DNA of 6,057 nucleotides from Chloroflexota bacterium (GTDB taxonomy: Bacteria > Chloroflexota > Dehalococcoidia > SZUA-161), in NCBI GenBank assembly GCA_030668425.1, contig DAOUTY010000111.1, forward strand, positions 1-6,057. Direction: 5' to 3'. Positions 6,045 through 6,057 of this stretch are shown here, one piece after another. Position numbers and translations under genes: made by a program. Positions within the stretch are counted from its first letter, which is position 1. The number at the start of each line of letters is the position of its first letter. The notes beneath the pieces were generated by a model. The model was not told the DNA's origin and ran no database searches. It saw only the letters and a list, made by a program, of their open reading frames with translations.

Positions 6045-6057
6045 ATGGAGTGGAAGA
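6045..6057 (+). CDS. Possible start of a plus-strand gene cut by the right edge
   Basis: An ATG at 6045 opens four codons (Met-Glu-Trp-Lys) before the window ends. A purine-rich stretch, GGAGAAAGGA (6025-6034), ends 10 bases upstream and could serve as a ribosome binding site. If real, the gene is divergent from the YgjP-like gene and shares the inverted-repeat region with it. No product can be inferred. Confidence 0.35.

Overview
The window reads as an accessory-type stretch of an anaerobic bacterial chromosome. The taxon cannot be fixed from sequence. An aldehyde:ferredoxin oxidoreductase (AOR) family enzyme beside corrinoid methyl-transfer remnants and a likely acyl-CoA dehydrogenase would fit a sediment anaerobe such as a Chloroflexota (Dehalococcoidia-like) or a deltaproteobacterial-grade lineage. 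That is inference only.

Layout, left to right. Positions 1-44 hold the first 14 codons of a minus-strand gene with a strong ribosome binding site; its N-terminus resembles acyl-CoA dehydrogenases. Positions 45-291 are a divergent intergenic region with a plausible sigma70-type promoter for each side. Positions 292-2025 (+) encode a GAF-GGDEF-HD-GYP signalling protein. Its GGDEF half looks degenerate (GDDEF, metal-ligand Asp replaced by Asn), while its HD-GYP half looks intact, so it is predicted to degrade rather than make c-di-GMP. Positions 2026-2238 have no intact gene, but 2102-2263 carries, in one open frame, what looks like the 3' tail of a corrinoid-binding protein gene. That frame runs into the start of the next gene.

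Positions 2239-2955 (+) encode a stand-alone protein like the methionine synthase (MetH) activation domain, with an RxxPGY AdoMet-binding-type motif and a C-terminal Cys cluster. After a 118-base gap, 3074-4993 (+) encodes a 639-residue AOR-family tungsten/molybdenum pterin oxidoreductase with its [4Fe-4S] cysteines. Convergent to it, 5097-5861 (-) encodes a YgjP-like (M48/DUF45) zinc metalloprotein. Upstream of that gene lies a perfect 11-bp inverted repeat (5944-5975). The window ends with the possible start of a plus-strand gene at 6045.

Functionally, the 2102-4993 block is the most interesting part. A corrinoid-protein remnant overlaps an AdoMet-dependent reactivation-type protein, and a redox tungstoenzyme follows on the same strand. 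This suggests a decayed or rearranged corrinoid methyl-transfer module that kept its activator next to an AOR of unknown substrate. The flanking signalling and metalloprotease genes show no evident functional link to that block.
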